From: Chrysomallon squamiferum
Lineage: Eukaryota; Mollusca; Gastropoda; Neomphalida; Peltospiridae
Assembly: GCA_012295275.1 (NCBI GenBank)
Contig: CM022673.1
Span: forward strand, 4,696,105 to 4,760,104
Direction: 5' to 3'
DNA length: 64,000 bases
Of this stretch, positions 61,807 through 64,000 are shown piece after piece. The translations under genes and the position numbers were made by a program. The stretch's first letter is position 1, and each line of letters starts with the position of its first letter. The notes under the pieces were generated by a model. The model saw only the letters and a program-made list of their open reading frames with translations, was not told the DNA's origin and did no database searches.

Positions 61807-63137
61807 CTGGCAAAACAAACACCACAGAGTTAAAACTGAGCAAACACGTATTACATACAGTAATTACATACCCGAGCCTTTTGTTATCTATCATATCCTT
61901 ATATTTATCTATGTCTGACACCTTATAGTTAACATTTTTTTTTTTTTTTTTTTCAATTAATTTATGTCATGGCACTGTCAAAGATTCATTAACACAGAAT
62001 TAAAATCCTTGTTTGAGTAATGTGTGATTGCTTAGTTTTTGTTGATCATTTCATATCAGCATGGCTGTTCTTCTAAAATCAGATATATGTTTAGCAAACT
62101 TAATTCTTAGACCATCCCAAAAATATATTAATAAGAAAAAAGAAAAGAAAATTGAAAATAAATAAATTAAAAAAGAAGAAAAATGAACATGAATTCATAC
62201 TCCAGCTTACATAATTATGTAATCAACAGATTTGTACTAAAATCACTACAAATTTTATTCTTTTTTTTTTTTTTTTTTTTTTTTGACACACTCTTTGTTC
62301 GTTTTAAGTATAAACTGCTCCCCACAAAGATGTTAATAAACTGATTTAGACTTCTGAAAAATCTTAAAACCTTTGAAGCTACTCCTATGTGGATGTATAT
62401 TAGTACAATATTGACTGAGGTATGTAATTGTCAATAGGCTCTCTGTTACATGGTCTGTTCATTAGTAATTATTTAATTAGATATTATTGAGTTTCCTGAT
62501 TCAGCCTGTGTGCTTTAACTTATATTATACATAATTTCCTGTCTACTGAAATTTAATAAAAAAAAAGAAAGAAAAAAAAGTAATAATAATAATAATTAAC
62601 AAAAAATAATACAAAAATAAATATAATAATTAAAAAAAAAAAAAAAAAATAAATAAAAAGATATATATATATATAAAAATAAAAAATAAAAAATCAGTGT
62701 CCGCAAAATGTATTAAATTTCTAATCTTGTAGGTTAAAGAATCATTTCAAGTGTCTTTTCTTGAAGAAAGGGGAAAAAAAAAATAATTACATAATTTTTT
62801 ATTTATTTTTTAAAACTGGGATGAGATGTTGTTGACACAAAAAACATGCAAAAAAAAAAAAAAAAAAAAAAGTGGAGGAAGTGAAAAATAAATACCAGGC
62901 AGCTCTACATCTTTAGATTTAGAAAATACAAATAATAATAATCTTTTTCAAAAATTAAAAATTTATAAGAGTTTGAACATAAAATAGTTCTTTGTGAACC
63001 TGTGTAAAAAAGTTATTTATTATTTATTTATTTATTTATATTATTATTATTATTATTTTTTTTTTTTTGATTTAAAAAAACTGAAGAAAACTGTCAAGAA
63101 CAACTTTCCTCTTCAGATATTTGCATTCCAATATTTT

Positions 63138-63139
63138 AT

Positions 63140-63183
<44 letters not shown>

Positions 63184-63185
63184 TT
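63138..63185. repeat. (TTTA)n microsatellite
   Basis: About 11 TTTA units in the last visible MLH1 intron. Confidence 0.95.
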
Positions 63186-63489
63186 GTTTTCAAACGTCTG
63201 TACATTTTTTGTTGCATTTTCTGATTTTTTACTTCACATTTGAAGTGCCACACTTCTTATACAAACTTATACTGTCCATGCAGTTTTGGTATGAACATTT
63301 TTTTACAGGACAAGATGGCAATTTTGTGAATAATTTATTTGCAGATTGTAAAACTAATCAAACAAGATTGAGTAAATCATTGTCAAATAATCAAATCTTT
63401 GCTGATAACAAAGTATTTCAATGTTAGAATTCCAAAGCACTTCATTTTTCTCTGCATTAATATATTTTTTTATTACTATCATTTAGATA

Positions 63490-63969
63490 TATAATATATA
63501 TGTGTGTATATATGTATGTTAATGTGTGTATAAATGTGTATGTATGTATGTATGTATGTATGTATGTATGTATGTATGTATGTATGTATGTATGTATGTA
63601 TGTATGTATGTGTGTATATATGTATGTTAATGTGTGTATAAATGTGTATGTATGTATGTATGTATGTATGTATGTATGTATGTATGTATGTATGTATGTA
63701 TGTATGTATGTATGTATGTATGTATGTATGTATGTATGTATGTATGTATGTATGTATGTATGTATGTATGTATGTATGTATGTATGTATGTATGTATGTA
63801 TGTATGTATGTATGTATGTGTATGTATGTATGTATGTATGTATGTATGTATGTATGTATGTATGTATGTGTATGTATGTATGTATGTATGTATGTGTATG
63901 TATGTATGTGTGTATGTATGTATGTATGTATGTATGTATGTATGTATGTATGTATGTATGTATGTATGT
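63490..63969. repeat. Large (TATG)n array with duplicated leader segment
   Basis: More than 400 bp of TATG tetramers with occasional TGTG interruptions. The non-repeat leader (TATATGTATGTTAATGTGTG then TATAAATGTGTATG) occurs twice, at about 63505 and 63615, so a unit of about 110 bp containing leader plus array was itself duplicated. Open frames of Thr-Tyr-Ile-His repeats on the minus strand are products of the array. Confidence 0.95.
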
Positions 63970-64000
63970 TTGTTTCTGTTTCTACTCATTCACACAGACA

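Larger units (their letters stand above)
61807..64000. other. MLH1: MLH1 intron running off the right edge
   Basis: I looked on the minus strand for the preceding MLH1 exon (the linker just before the C-terminal domain) and found none, so the intron is at least 2.2 kb. It contains A/T homopolymers, a TTTA microsatellite (63138-63185) and the large TATG array. Confidence 0.6.

Noticed and set aside
63627-63989. 120-codon open frame of Thr-His-Tyr-Ile repeats on the minus strand
   Set aside because: It is a translation of the TATG array and has no non-repeat content.
1-64000. CRISPR arrays, operons or bacterial-type defence systems
   Set aside because: All genes are intron-bearing animal genes. 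The regular tandem arrays are direct minisatellites without unique spacers.

Overview
The window is nuclear DNA from an invertebrate animal. It is AT-rich, its coding exons are separated by GT-AG introns of about 0.2 to 4 kb, and it is full of microsatellites. Every gene recognised is an animal housekeeping or transporter gene. The proteins and the repeat style look lophotrochozoan (mollusc- or annelid-like). That placement is an impression from family resemblance and was not tested.

Layout, left to right. (1) 174-5943, plus: 3' part of a protein kinase most like PINK1, with a coiled coil ahead of the kinase domain. (2) 12408-23920, minus: a complete 13-exon SLC23-type transporter (595 aa) with two altered signature motifs. 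One of its introns holds a broken two-strand insertion that may be an old virus copy (about 13570-15740), and another holds a Tigger-like element (17529-18281). (3) 26854-27227, minus: a voltage-gated K+ channel-like fragment. (4) 30978-35634, plus: NDUFA10, complete, 8 exons, 398 aa. (5) 37455-40084, minus: METTL6, complete, 5 coding exons, 274 aa. (6) 44593-48597, minus: RAB18, complete, 7 exons, 204 aa. (7) 49674-53519, plus: SPC25, complete, 6 coding exons, 232 aa, head-to-head with RAB18. (8) 54679-61806, minus: the 3' six exons of MLH1; its 5' part lies beyond the right edge.

I placed splice sites by hand. For the five complete genes the joined exons keep one frame from start to stop and have lengths typical of their families, which supports the models. 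The genes do not form a pathway: complex I assembly, tRNA methylation, vesicle traffic, kinetochore and mismatch repair sit side by side, as is usual in animal genomes. Pairs are head-to-head (RAB18/SPC25) or tail-to-tail (NDUFA10/METTL6, SPC25/MLH1).

The most notable non-genic items are a roughly 197-bp internally deleted mariner element that still encodes the transposase C-terminus (10954-11150), two longer TA-flanked inverted-repeat elements, a diverged dispersed repeat near 22.1 and 26.3 kb, intronic minisatellites with different periods (22, 32, about 33 and 25 bp), and microsatellites lying directly against splice sites. I found no convincing new gene system. The best candidates for novelty are the altered SLC23 motifs, the coiled-coil PINK1-like kinase and the broken two-strand insertion.
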